Shown here: positions 1 to 12,419 of the stretch, one piece after another
Layout of the letters: each line of letters starts with the position of its first letter
Numbering within the stretch: the stretch's first letter is position 1
NCBI GenBank assembly: GCA_030141605.1
Contig: JAQGDQ010001460.1
Coordinates: 1 to 39,973 of the forward strand
Direction: 5' to 3'
DNA from: Tubiluchus corallicola
Lineage: Eukaryota > Priapulida > Priapulimorpha > Priapulimorphida > Tubiluchidae
Length of the DNA stretch: 39,973 nucleotides
Notes under the pieces: model-generated
What the model saw: only the letters and a program-made list of their open reading frames with translations
Told to the model about the DNA's origin: nothing
Database searches by the model: none
Translations under genes and position numbers: made by a program

Positions 1-361
<361 letters not shown>

Positions 362-391
362 TGTTGCCGCTGCATTGTCTCAGGTTGTAGT

Positions 392-1105
392 TTAAAGGAA
401 AGAACAAGTCACTCTGTATATTGGGTTTATTCTACTGTTATCACGTAAACTGTTTGTGGTGTGCTAAAGGAAACAACAAGTCAGTCAGTATGTAGGGTTT
501 ATTTTACTGTTATCAATTAAGCTGTTTGTGGTGTGCTAAAGGAAAGAACAAGTCACTCAGTATGTTGGGTTTATTTTACTGTTATCACTTAAACTTAGAA
601 AAATATAACAAAGAAATTTGCAAAGAACTGCCTGCCTATAAAGTATAAATTTAAAATAAACTACCTCTGAATAGAAATTTACAGACGTGGAGGTTGCCGC
701 CATTCACTTGAAAATCTTGATGTAACTGGGAGACTTCGTAATTTTTCGTAAGCGCGTCGTGGTTTTCCGTAAGCGCGCGCTGCTTAAACTAATTCAAATT
801 TCTGCAGCTTACCTAATGTTCACGCAAAAATATTACAAAATTAGCTATCTAATTATTTTGTAAAAACTTATTATACTTTTGGTAAAAATTGTTAGTGCCC
901 TACTTTTCTTCAAGACGAATGACGTCATTGGTGGAACAATGGACATTGAAAATGGGGCGCCCAAGCATGAAGTGATCGCGACTTTAAAGTGATTTTACTA
1001 ATTACACGAGGCGGTTATTGCAGTTTTATTACTAAATCCTTCTAACCTTTTCGCGAACATTTTGAAATAAGCCTGACTTCTCAGAAGGCTTGACCTTTCC
1101 TTTAA
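392..1105 (+). mobile_element. Family-1 MITE, copy A (TTAA-bounded, non-autonomous)
   Basis: The left end reads TTAAAGGAAAGAACAAG and the right end, read in complement, TTAAAGGAAAGGTCAAG, giving about 17 bp of terminal inverted repeat that includes the TTAA. Three units of a 72-bp tandem repeat occupy about 392-600. A unique body follows with a conserved TGACGTCA at 920-927 and an AAGTGATCGCGACTTTAAAG block near 970. No open frame is conserved, so the element is non-autonomous. TTAA targets are known for piggyBac-type transposases, so a piggyBac-like mobiliser is a reasonable but unproven inference. Confidence 0.75.
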
Positions 1106-2250
<1,145 letters not shown>

Positions 2251-2252
2251 CT

Positions 2253-2363
2253 ATTCCCCACACAATTTAAATACCCACCAAATACAAGCCTTAACGCCAA
2301 CCCTAATCCTAACCCTAATCCACCCTAATTCTTATCCTAGCTGTAATTTCTTGTGTGGGGAAT
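2253..2363. mobile_element. 111-bp inverted-repeat element with telomere-like interior
   Basis: ATTCCCCACACAA at 2253-2265 is matched exactly in inverse orientation by TTGTGTGGGGAAT at 2351-2363, a perfect 13-bp inverted pair. The interior holds several CCCTAA/CCTAAC/CCTAAT units (about 2296-2330) resembling the common animal telomere repeat. It sits between the microsatellite and a reversed SINE. It may be a tiny MITE-like palindrome or the distal part of the SINE insertion. Confidence 0.5.
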
Positions 2364-2375
2364 TGTAAACTTTGG

Positions 2376-2627
2376 CCCAACTTGTAAAGTCGGCTTTTGG
2401 ATTAACAATTAACATTAGTTCACGAGTTTTTTCAGACTGTAAATAACAAACTACAATTACGTAACACAGACTATTATTGCCCACACTTTTACCCTAAATG
2501 TCATGCGTCAGGCAGGGCAACAGCAGGTACAATCTTTAAAGTTCTTGGTGCGACCGGGCAGCTGTATCGAACCCACGACCTCTCAGACCGAAAGCGGATG
2601 CGTTACCACTAGACTAAACCGTCTCGT
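2376..2627 (-). mobile_element. tRNA-derived SINE, reversed copy
   Basis: On the minus strand, an A-box-like TAGTCTAGTGGTAACG and a B-box-like GGTCGTGGGTTCGAT lie in the order and spacing of an RNA polymerase III internal promoter. A body of about 190 bp follows and aligns along its length with the plus-strand copy at 36061-36315 (shared landmarks: TTTAGGGTAAAAG, TTGTTATTTACAGTC, CTAATGTTAATTGTT, AAAAGCCGACTTTA). The 3' tail differs from the other copy. An 11-bp inverted pair (GTAAACTTTGG at 2365-2375, CCAAAGTTTAC at 2628-2638) brackets the copy exactly. Confidence 0.85.
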
Positions 2628-2649
2628 CCAAAGTTTACTTGTCTGTCTA

Positions 2650-2801
2650 AACTAGGTAAAGTTCTAGCTAGCTGTTAAACTGTCACTATTACAATAGCAT
2701 GGGCTACGAGGCGTTGTCAAGTGTACACAAATGCGTTGTCTGGTACACTTATCCTTTGACGTTTTGAGGAGCATCAATTGCTGGAACTATGAAAAGGCTT
2801 A
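2650..2801 (+). repeat. Family-5 fragment, shared with 37018-37170
   Basis: About 150 bp matches 37018-37170 in the same orientation. Landmarks are AGTTCTAGCTAG, ATTACAATA, GTCAAGTGTACACAAATGC and GCTGGAACT followed by GAAAAGG. Similarity stops near GAAAAGG in both. No open frame is conserved. It is a dispersed repeat or a fragment of one, class unknown. Confidence 0.75.
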
Positions 2802-3069
2802 GTAGTGTCATTTTAAGTAATGCTTGACCTCAGTCATTTGTTTTATCGAGGAACATATGCCAAGTGTTGCACTTCAAAGAAGATTTCAACTTCGCAACTT
2901 TTACCGTTATTTTACAAATCAACTTCGCAAAATCAATTAACTAAACTAAATCGTTTGATGATAAAAGAAGCAAGCCTAATGTTGAAAAGCTTACCACTCC
3001 TGATCTAGACAAGCTGCTACACGATGTTTAAACCACAGAGTGCAGGTCGCTGGTTACAAATTCTGCACT
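2802..3069. other. Single-copy-looking spacer
   Basis: No repeat partner was seen in the window. A 62-codon plus-strand frame (2820-3008) has ordinary composition but no recognisable domain and no visible splice context, so it is not called as a gene. Confidence 0.4.
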
Positions 3070-3528
3070 TGTCAGTATCAGACACTGGTGGTCCGAATCA
3101 GAGGGCTTGTCTGTAGCAGACACTGGTGGTCCGAATCAGAGGGCTTGTCTGTAGCAGACACTGGTGGTCCGAATCAGAGGGCTTGTCTGTAGCAGACACT
3201 GGTGGTCCGAATCAGAGGCTTGTCTGTAGCAGACACTGGTGGTCCGAATCAGAGGGCTTGTCTGTAGCAGACACTGGTGGTCCGAATCAGAGGGCTTGTC
3301 TGTAGCAGACACTGGTGGTCCGAATCAGAGGGCTTGTCAGTATCAGACACTGGTGGTCCGAATCAGAGGGCTTGTCAGTATCAGACACTGGTGGTCCGAA
3401 TCAGAGGGCTTGTCAGTATCAGACACTGGTGGTCCGAATCAGAGGCCTTGTCTGTAGCAGACACTGGTGGTCCGAATCAGAGGGCTTGTCTGTAGCAGAC
3501 ACTGGTGGTCCGAATCAGAGGGCTTGTT
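3070..3528. repeat. 38-bp minisatellite, about 12 units
   Basis: The core ACTGGTGGTCCGAATCAGAG recurs every 38 bp, with one shortened unit near 3200. Two unit types differ in the linker: TGTCTGTAGCAGACA, a 6-bp stem with a 3-nt loop, or the version with CAGTATCAGACA, which loses the stem. The first unit and three consecutive units near 3337-3425 are of the second type. Because 38 is not a multiple of 3, three units make an open 38-codon cycle in every plus frame. The open frames here are therefore an artefact. Confidence 0.97.
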
Positions 3529-3587
3529 TACTCGATCCGACAGAAATCAACAAACACTGACACGTTCCTCACTGCAGGAAAGTCGCC

Positions 3588-4050
3588 CCCTTTTCCTTCT
3601 CCTAGACTAGATGTATTTTGAGAAAGCGTTCCTTTTTTCTTCCTTCTCCTAGACGAGATGCGTTTCTAGAGAGCGTTCCTCTCTTCCTTCTCCTTGACTA
3701 GATGTATTTGGAGAAAGCATTCCTCTCGTTCTTCTCCTAGGCTAGACGGGTTTCCAGAGAGCGCTCCTATCTTTCTTTTCCTAGACAATATGCATTTCCA
3801 GCGAGAGTTCTTCTCCTAGACTAAATGTGTTTCCAGAGAGCATTCCTTGTTTTCTTCTCCTAGACTAGATGTGTTTCTAGGGATCGTTAATTTCTTTCTT
3901 TTCCTAGACGAGATGTCTTTCCAGAGACCGTTTGTCTTTTCCTTCTCCTTGACTAGACGTGCTTCCAGAAAGAGTTCATCTTTTCCTTCTCCTAGACTAG
4001 ATGTGTTTCTAGAGAGCGTTCCTTTTTTCCTTCCCCTAGACTAGGCACTC
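3588..4050. repeat. Diverged 44-bp minisatellite, about 11 units
   Basis: A CTTCTCCTAGACTAGATGTG-type core followed by TTTCYAGAGAGCGTTCCT recurs at about 44-bp spacing (CTAGAC-like starts near 3604, 3650, 3694, 3737, 3780, 3817, 3861, 3905, 3950, 3993 and 4036). Units differ by many substitutions and one is shortened near 3810. It directly follows the 38-bp array with only about 60 bp between. It is older-looking than its neighbour because its units are more diverged. Confidence 0.93.
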
Positions 4051-4936
4051 CTCTTCTCATTTTCTTATAAACAGCAAGCAACTCAGAATTGTAAAACATC
4101 TGCTAGTTTACAACTTTATCTGCATGAGATGATTTGCTTAAAAAAGAGGAAGTATTCCTTTTTAGGAGGAAGTTTTTAACCTCGACGTTGATAACCCAGT
4201 AAGAGATGATTGACTAGTGCACTCGTCATCAAAAAGTGGAGGTAGTCTGATTAGCCGATGTGCTGGAAGATGACAAAGAATTAAAACGAATATCTAGGCT
4301 TCTAGTAAACACCAAAATATATCAGTAAGATGGTCATTATTTAATAATATTATGCTACTTAGTGCGTTTAATGTCCGTAACGATTAGTTTGAGGTAAGGT
4401 GAATGCTCTAATGGCCATGGCGCGTGCTTCACTACAGATTTAAACAACATAGTAAGTGGTCAGTGTATGATTCTTGACAGACACTCAAATCACTATAGTT
4501 GAACCGTTATACTGTAGTCAAACATGGCTAAAAGACCTGCCTGTCCAGTATCTCAACTCAGAGGATTGTCCTTTATGATGAACAGATTCCTGTCCTGCCA
4601 CATACATGTACACTGATCAAACAGTAGTGCTGAATACTAGGTTCCAGTCCCGAAGTATACACAAAAATTAAGCCTGGCTTGCCAGCCTGTCTTAAGATCA
4701 GTAAGTATTTCCCGAAGTCACTCCGATCCAAATGTTGATTTGGGGAACTAACCCCATTCCTGGTTTAAGTTTTAAAACACGAAAAGAACCTCTTACCAGT
4801 GAAGGAAAATGAAGACTAGAGATTTACAGCATAAACTAAATCAACTCCCACGGTTTCTAGTATCAACATCAACTCTCCAACGTACTGATACATCGTAACG
4901 TTTTCACACAAATCTATGATTACTCTCACATATCCC
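4051..4936. other. Single-copy-looking spacer
   Basis: A+T-rich sequence with no repeat partner in the window, no long open frame and no RNA gene that I can recognise. Confidence 0.4.
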
Positions 4937-5043
4937 CCGTGGTCACCTTACTCGCTTGACCCCAGGCTGACCAACGTCGCGGGGCTCAGGGGAAAACCTG
5001 AGCCTACCGACGCCGCTTTCGAGGAACGGTAAAAAGAGGTGAC
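4937..5043. other. GC-rich fold-prone island (structured RNA or exon candidate)
   Basis: Nested complementarity is visible. GTCACCT near 4941 pairs with AGGTGAC near 5036. Inside this, CGTCG pairs with CGACG, and inside that GGCTCAGG pairs with CCTGAGCC across the loop GGAAAA. The stretch is much more GC- and CpG-rich than its surroundings. It is also open as a 38-codon plus-strand frame starting with ATG (about 4916) and ending at TAA near 5030, with ordinary amino-acid composition. An exon and a structured RNA are both possible. No known snRNA, tRNA or rRNA segment is recognised. Confidence 0.35.
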
Positions 5044-5049
5044 GAAGTG

Positions 5050-5614
5050 AAAAGGGAAGGATTAATTACTAACTACACGCAGATGAGTTTAGAATTGATA
5101 AATGACTCCCTGGTAATGACGGTAGGGAGAGCTTCCAGAAAATAGAACGTTATCTACAGCACCACCAGTGTTTAACACAATTGAACATTCTCATCGCAAT
5201 GCTGTGAATGTTGACGAATTGTGATTGGCTGTTGCGTATTTCAGTTTCTCGCTTCACGGCGTGGGATAAGATTCGATCCGAATCTCGGGCGCTTAAGATT
5301 TTGCCCCCCTCCTGTGAATGGTGCCGCCCTGTGTTTTTCGACACCCTAGTTCATATCTTTTCCATCTTTTAGCTGCTTGTTTTGCTCGTGAAATCGGCAC
5401 AGATTCGGCGCGATCAAGACGACCTGCAGCTCTTCAGATGCGCGAGATGAGACTGCGCACGTTTTTTTATTTAGTTCATTAACTCGTTAGACCATGTCCT
5501 CGTTTTACCAAGAAAAGAACACTACCAATTTAGGCTACCAGACAAGTTTATAAGCCAACGTTCAGCACTGGCAACGTTAAAATTTTCAGTAACGATAATT
5601 AAACTTATAGTTTT
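5050..5614. other. Spacer with weak tRNA-like B-box
   Basis: A 64-codon minus-strand frame (5150-5344) has no recognisable domain. AGATTCG-ATC-CGAATCT near 5270 is a 7-bp stem whose minus strand reads like a degenerate B-box (GGATCGAATCT). No matching A-box was found with certainty. Confidence 0.3.
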
Positions 5615-5805
5615 CGTTCATTTAGTCAGTATGTTAGTCAGTGAGTTACCCAGTGTGTCGATCAGATAACCATGTTAAGTTCAAATAGTCAGTCAGTCTG
5701 TAAGCACTGCATTAAGCCCGAAAGGGGTAGCTTGTAAGAAAGTTAATCAATGAATCAATTACTCAGTCAGTTAGTCAGTCAGTCAAGTACCATTATCAGT
5801 TATTT
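5615..5805. repeat. Degenerate AGTC tetranucleotide region
   Basis: Clusters of TCAG/AGTC units (5625-5650, 5685-5700, 5763-5790) are separated by diverged versions such as GTTA and ATCA. It looks like an eroded tetranucleotide microsatellite, similar in motif to 34636-34900. Confidence 0.7.
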
Positions 5806-6224
5806 AACCAGAAAATTTAGTCATAACATATAACTAAATCTAACTAAACTGCTTTGCAAAACAGAATAATATTATCTGTATAATTTTTTTTCAAGAAATC
5901 AACTCCCTGTCCAATATTAGCAATCGTTTACTTCGACTAACAACTTCCTTTGGCGGAATATCGTAAATCTTTTTTGTTCCCAGAAGGTAAAGGGTTAACG
6001 TTGATGCATTAACACAACCTCTAAATGACATTAACGACGCGGATTGATACAGACATTAATCACGTGACATCCAAGCACAAGTTTTCCGAGCAAAAGAATG
6101 GAAGTTAAAACGACGTAAAGAAATTAAAGCCTGATTATTTTACACTGTTAATTAGAAGAAATGTCGTTGATTTAGGCCCTTTAATAAGCTATACATGTTA
6201 CCAAGTGATAGCATGAAAAAATAG
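5806..6224. other. Single-copy-looking A+T-rich spacer
   Basis: No repeat partner, long frame or RNA gene seen. Confidence 0.4.
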
Positions 6225-6568
6225 TTAAAAATTAGACAGTATCATTGCTAAAACAAGCAGAAAAGCCGAGTTCGAATCCCAGCAAGTGAAGAAATAATTA
6301 TCCGTCAGTTAAAAAATAGACAGTATCATTGCTAAAACAAGCAGAAAAGCCGAGTTCGAATCCCAGTTTGTGCAGAAATAATTATCCATCAGTTAAAAAA
6401 TAGACAGTATCATTGCTAAAGAAGCAGAAAAGCCGAGTTCGAATCCCAGCAAGTGAAGAAATAATGATCCATCAGTTAAGAAATAGACAGTATCATTGCT
6501 AAAACAAGCAGAAAAGCCGAGTTCGAATCCCGGTTTGTGCAGAAATAATTATCCATCAGTTAAAAAAT
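6225..6568 (+). repeat. 84-bp tandem repeat, 4 units, each with a tRNA-like T-arm
   Basis: TAGACAGTATCATTGC starts units at 6233, 6317, 6401 and 6484 (spacing 84, 84, 83). Each unit holds GCCGAGTTCGAATCCC, which matches a tRNA T-arm/B-box (TTCGAAT loop). Units 1 and 3 continue with AGCAAGTGAAG, while units 2 and 4 continue with GTTTGTGCAG, so the array has an A-B-A-B dimer structure. Origin from a tRNA-derived SINE or a tRNA pseudogene is likely. No A-box is clear. Confidence 0.9.
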
Positions 6569-7544
6569 CTTACTGAGATTCAGTCAGTAAACTTCGCCTA
6601 AACTTATGCAAGAACTTCGCTTAAGCAGAGCAAAACAGAAGATGCAGTCGAACAGATAAACAAACAGACTTCAACATACCATGATCAGCAATTCCATTCT
6701 TATCCCAGCATCCGCATCTTTAATTCTTATCCGCAGCAGCAGATGAGGATTCTTCCTTGCTGAAAGTAATATAATCCCGGTACTTGCTGGCTGCACTATC
6801 GCGTGAATAAACAGCGAGTAACTACACGAATAATAAACTTGTAATGATGAGGATGAGGAAGCTGAGATCAGATAGGGATGATGTGAGATGCATCTACAAG
6901 TACGGAGGCACAACAATCTCAAGCTGCTCTACACACAACACTGACTGCTGAGTAGCTATGACTCCTAGACCAGCGCGACGAGCATTGGACCGTGGAGGAA
7001 AATAAGCCATCAAAACCCGCAAATGACCACTGACTGACCAGATGACCAGCCGGGCTGGCTGTAGCGGAAAGTAAACACTTGTCTGCCTGCTGGATTTAGC
7101 CTTTCACCCGCCTCTAATTTACCCGGTGGTCAGTCCGTACTTATCCTCAATTTTCCATGCACGATAGCCATTGTCCAGCGCCAGAAGCAGTTGAAGTACA
7201 AACTCCACCGGACAATGGTCAAGCGAGGTTCCCACCGCGGCGATGATTGCACGTAAATATGGGGGGATAAGTGAGCGAATACAATCGAGTATTAGATAAG
7301 CCAGCTTTGGACATAAAGGTGCCCTGCTAGGTATAGACGACTTCTAGACAGATGCTCTTCCCAGGAAGATGCAAATTACAGGCGAGAGAAACAAATCTGC
7401 GCAGATGCAGCACCTAATATACCTCAATTTGGTCGCTAAGCTCTAGGCCCACCTTAATTACTCATTAATTATGCAAATAAATGATTGAGGTTTGCAGGTT
7501 TGTTCAAATTAATGTCTCTGAACTAACGTAGCCTTAATATGACT
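6569..7544. other. Mostly single-copy region with SOX- and POU-like motifs
   Basis: An 83-codon minus-strand frame (6671-6922) has no domain. CCATTGTCC at 7168-7176 and GGACAATGG at 7210-7218 form a 9-bp inverted pair that matches SOX/HMG-box sites (ACAATGG). A homeodomain-like run TTAATTA (7454), ATTAATT and the octamer ATGCAAAT (7471-7478) follow. This could be a regulatory element, but motif matching alone is weak evidence. Confidence 0.35.
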
Positions 7545-7615
7545 TCAGTGGCGTAGCTAGGTCGGGGAGGGGGGCAGTTAATCCCGGGGGCCACAAGTTC
7601 TAGCTACGCCATTGA
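7545..7615. mobile_element. 71-bp MITE-like palindrome (TGGCGTAGCTAG ends)
   Basis: TCAGTGGCGTAGCTAG (7545-7560) is repeated in inverse orientation at 7600-7615 with a single mismatch. The 39-bp interior is G-rich. AGTGGCGTAGCTAG-type ends are seen on many animal DNA elements. With ends this close together, it is either a solo MITE core or a deletion derivative. Confidence 0.6.
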
Positions 7616-7887
7616 CACAAAATAAAGCTTTCATAAACAATGAAGATGGTCAGAGAAATACAGGCGTAAAGTTTCCTTCAATCAAGTAAAATATCTAGTT
7701 TTCAAGTTTTTGCCATGTTATGGAATTGCCGTTACTTTAAAAAGAATATAGAACTAAAAGGTTCATAGGGCACTACGGTAAAAGGTACAAAAACAGCAAG
7801 TGTACAAGTATTGTGTGGGACTTACATATGTGTGTAACAGAGAAGGGTGGGAGGAACAAAGTAACAGAGAAACGAGAGAAAGAGATG

Positions 7888-8500
<613 letters not shown>

Positions 8501-9507
8501 GCGCTAAATTAAACATCTAATAGAAAACTAAACATTTCAGTAAAATAAGGTGACATTTTAATGCTTTGCCCTACTACAGCAACTTCTAGTTAGACATGTC
8601 ATAATTACTAGAGAAAAACACGATGATGGGTGAACGTGATGCAAAGAAAAGCTCATCTTCCCACAATGCATTTCGCGTGCTAAAAGACCAAGAACAAATG
8701 ACTTACAGACATTCTCAGACATTCAAACATTAATTATTTACATGAACCTGTCAGTGACCTAGTAAAACTTACCTGCAATTCACTTTAATCAAGCTGCCAG
8801 GTGTGCAAGAGGCTGCAGACCATATCCACTTACAACCAACACCTTACATAAGAACAGCTAACAATCCAAACAAGAAGGTATTCTGAGACCGGTCCAGAAA
8901 CAGACATTCCTTCCCCAAATCTCTTTCCCACCCCCAAAACCACAGACAGAAAAGTGGGTAATTTACTGCAAACAATCTGAATCTACACGGCATTGTGGGA
9001 TATCTGGGCTCATGATCATCACCCCCTCTGGCGGGAGGGGGGTATTGCACAACGTCTTGTTGCACAAACACAGGTAACGCAAATACTTCTGAATAGAGAC
9101 GTCCTTGAACCAGCCATCTGCAAAGTACCAACTACATCTTACCTGGTACAGGTAAATATTATCATATTTGCACAGGTATAGACGGGTAACTTTGTCCCTC
9201 GGATGCGGATGCTGACACAATAATTAGAAGCAGCAAAGCGGGTATAAAAATCTCATAAATTCATCCAACGTTGCACCTTTCCCGGGTCATACCTGTCGGT
9301 CTATTGTGATTAATTACACACCTCACCTGCATGACTCTGCCTGCACGTTACACACCTGGGGATGATGTACAATGCTTGTCTGTTTATTACTGACTAAATG
9401 ATGCAGTCTTGACGTCTGCTAGGTTTATGATACCAGGACCTGCGGTAAAATCTGTGTGTTTGTGTAGTATATGACTACAGACACGTGCCAGAATCAGTGT
9501 TCTTGGC
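8501..9507. other. Mostly single-copy region with clustered CAGGTR motifs
   Basis: Nine CAGGTA/CAGGTG sites, on both strands, occur at 8770, 8798, 9071, 9140, 9149, 9173, 9290, 9324 and 9353. A CCCTCTGGCGG at 9024-9034 resembles a CTCF core and sits inside a CCCCCTC/GAGGGGG stem. A 95-codon minus-strand frame (8844-9131) has no recognisable domain. The region looks more like regulatory or intronic sequence than coding sequence. Confidence 0.4.
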
Positions 9508-9521
9508 GGGGGGGGGGGGGG
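9508..9521 (+). repeat. Poly-G run (14 G)
   Basis: Fourteen consecutive G residues immediately precede composite repeat copy B. The run can form a G-quadruplex and is a common site of sequencing length error. It marks the left junction of the duplicated segment. Confidence 0.9.
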
Positions 9522-9525
9522 TTGT

Positions 9526-11160
<1,635 letters not shown>

Positions 11161-11415
11161 TAAAATTAGCTACCTACTCTTTCTGCAATAACTTATTATA
11201 CTCTTGATGAAGACTGACAGTTTGCTATTTTTCTTTAAGACAAATGACGTCATTGGAAGGAGAATAGGCATTCAAGGATAAAGTGATCGCGACTTCAAAG
11301 TGATTTTACTAATCACACGAGGCGCTTGTTGCAGTTTTATTACTAAATTCTTCTAGCATTTTTCACGAACATTGAAATAAGCCTGACCCCCTAGACGGTT
11401 TGACCTTTCCTTTAA
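11161..11415 (+). mobile_element. Family-1 MITE, left-truncated copy
   Basis: It starts inside the element at AAAATTAGCTACCT (equivalent to about 839 in copy A), directly after the CTA microsatellite, and runs to the right end CTTTCCTTTAA. TTAA lies at 11412-11415 and TGACGTCA at 11245-11252. It lacks the 72-bp array and the left terminal repeat, so it cannot be mobilised by itself. Confidence 0.8.
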
Positions 11416-11611
11416 CACTGACCAGAACACTTTGACATTATTTTATTTCACGTTAAAGTGTATTTTTGCCATACTTCAAAATGAGGTAGGAGATGCGAAA
11501 AATCATGTTGTTTTCCTTTAATAACAAATGATGAAATTTAAAAGCACGTGTCGAAAAATATCAGTAACACTTGAAGGTAACAAGTTACAATAGTTATTTA
11601 AAAGAGGACAG
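11416..11611 (+). repeat. Short repeat module with the unoccupied MITE target
   Basis: Around 11468-11520 the sequence TTGCCATACTTCAAAATG followed by GAAAAAT and GTTTTCCTTTAA matches the two flanks of the TA-bounded MITE at 38631-38932. It represents the same repeat without the insertion. A 96-codon minus-strand frame (11518-11808) lies over this and the next repeat and is not called. Confidence 0.55.
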
Positions 11612-12205
11612 GATGATTTTTCATATGCTACCCCATTTTCATGTCCAATAGAAAGTATACATTTTAACACAATTAATACTACAAAAGCGTTTCTGATAAT
11701 TAAATAATAGATTAAAGACTTAATTAACAACGAGCGAGTCCAACTATTCATGACATCACAAACTAACATAATTTTCAACAGCAAAAATATTCCATGAGTG
11801 TGTTGCATGTGTTTGCAAAAGAGAAAATTTAAGTACAGTGCTACTGTAAGATATTCAGTGTGCTGTACTAAAACTAGGCAAGTTTAAGATAAAAATTTAA
11901 ATTTCAAATTTACCACTGTGCTCACGCATGAGCTGTCGAACGTGTGTAGTTCGTTACAAACTAACACATCTGAAATGAGAGGTACAGCACCTGTTTTTTG
12001 TGCAAAACATTTCCGAAATGCAGGTGCTTATGCCCGTCTAACTAGCGAATGGCGAAATGCAGGTAACAGCAAAGAATTAGTGGCGCGAACGTGAAATTGT
12101 GTTTGTGTGGTAATAATTCTTTCACGTAAGTCATTTTTGAAAAATAGTTCCTTTCAATATTTTAAAGAATAGATTGTTTTGACCTAAAGTTTAAGATTGG
12201 CTCCC
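11612..12205 (+). repeat. Family-2 dispersed repeat, copy a
   Basis: About 594 bp aligns with 32233-32822 in the same orientation and in part with 24420-24770 in inverse orientation. Landmarks are ATACATTTTAACACAATTAA, CATAATTTTCAACAGCAAAA, TACAGTGCTACTGTAAG, CATGAGCTGTCGAACGTGTG and TCTTTCACGTAAGTCATTTT. No open frame is shared between copies. The TE class is unknown: no clear terminal repeats or tail were seen. Confidence 0.85.
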
Positions 12206-12419
12206 GTTTTGTTTCAATAATGCCGACATTTTCAAAAGGATGAAAACTTTTACTGTCTGTGACAGAGGCCTGCATTGGTGGTTGTTCATTCATTGTCTCG
12301 ACATTTGCACAGATTGCGACAACTTACACAGATGTTCATGCGCAACTAACTGTTTGTAGTGTGCTACCGTCAAATAACTGCAGTTTTTTTCAAAGTTAGA
12401 TAATAAGTTGATTTCATAA
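12206..12419. other. Spacer with first of two related 80-bp segments
   Basis: AACTGTTTGTAGTGTGCTA near 12347, followed by ACTGCAGTT, is echoed at 12603-12650 (AACTGTTTGTAGCGTGCTAG, then ACTGCAGTTC), which suggests a small local duplication about 255 bp apart. The same core resembles the 72-bp unit of family 1. Confidence 0.5.

Noticed and set aside
3070-3528. CRISPR-like array
   Set aside because: Units are head-to-tail with no unique spacers, in a eukaryotic setting. It is a minisatellite.
8844-9220. Overlapping 85- and 95-codon minus-strand frames
   Set aside because: Two different frames are open over the same sequence and neither resembles a known protein. The region looks regulatory.
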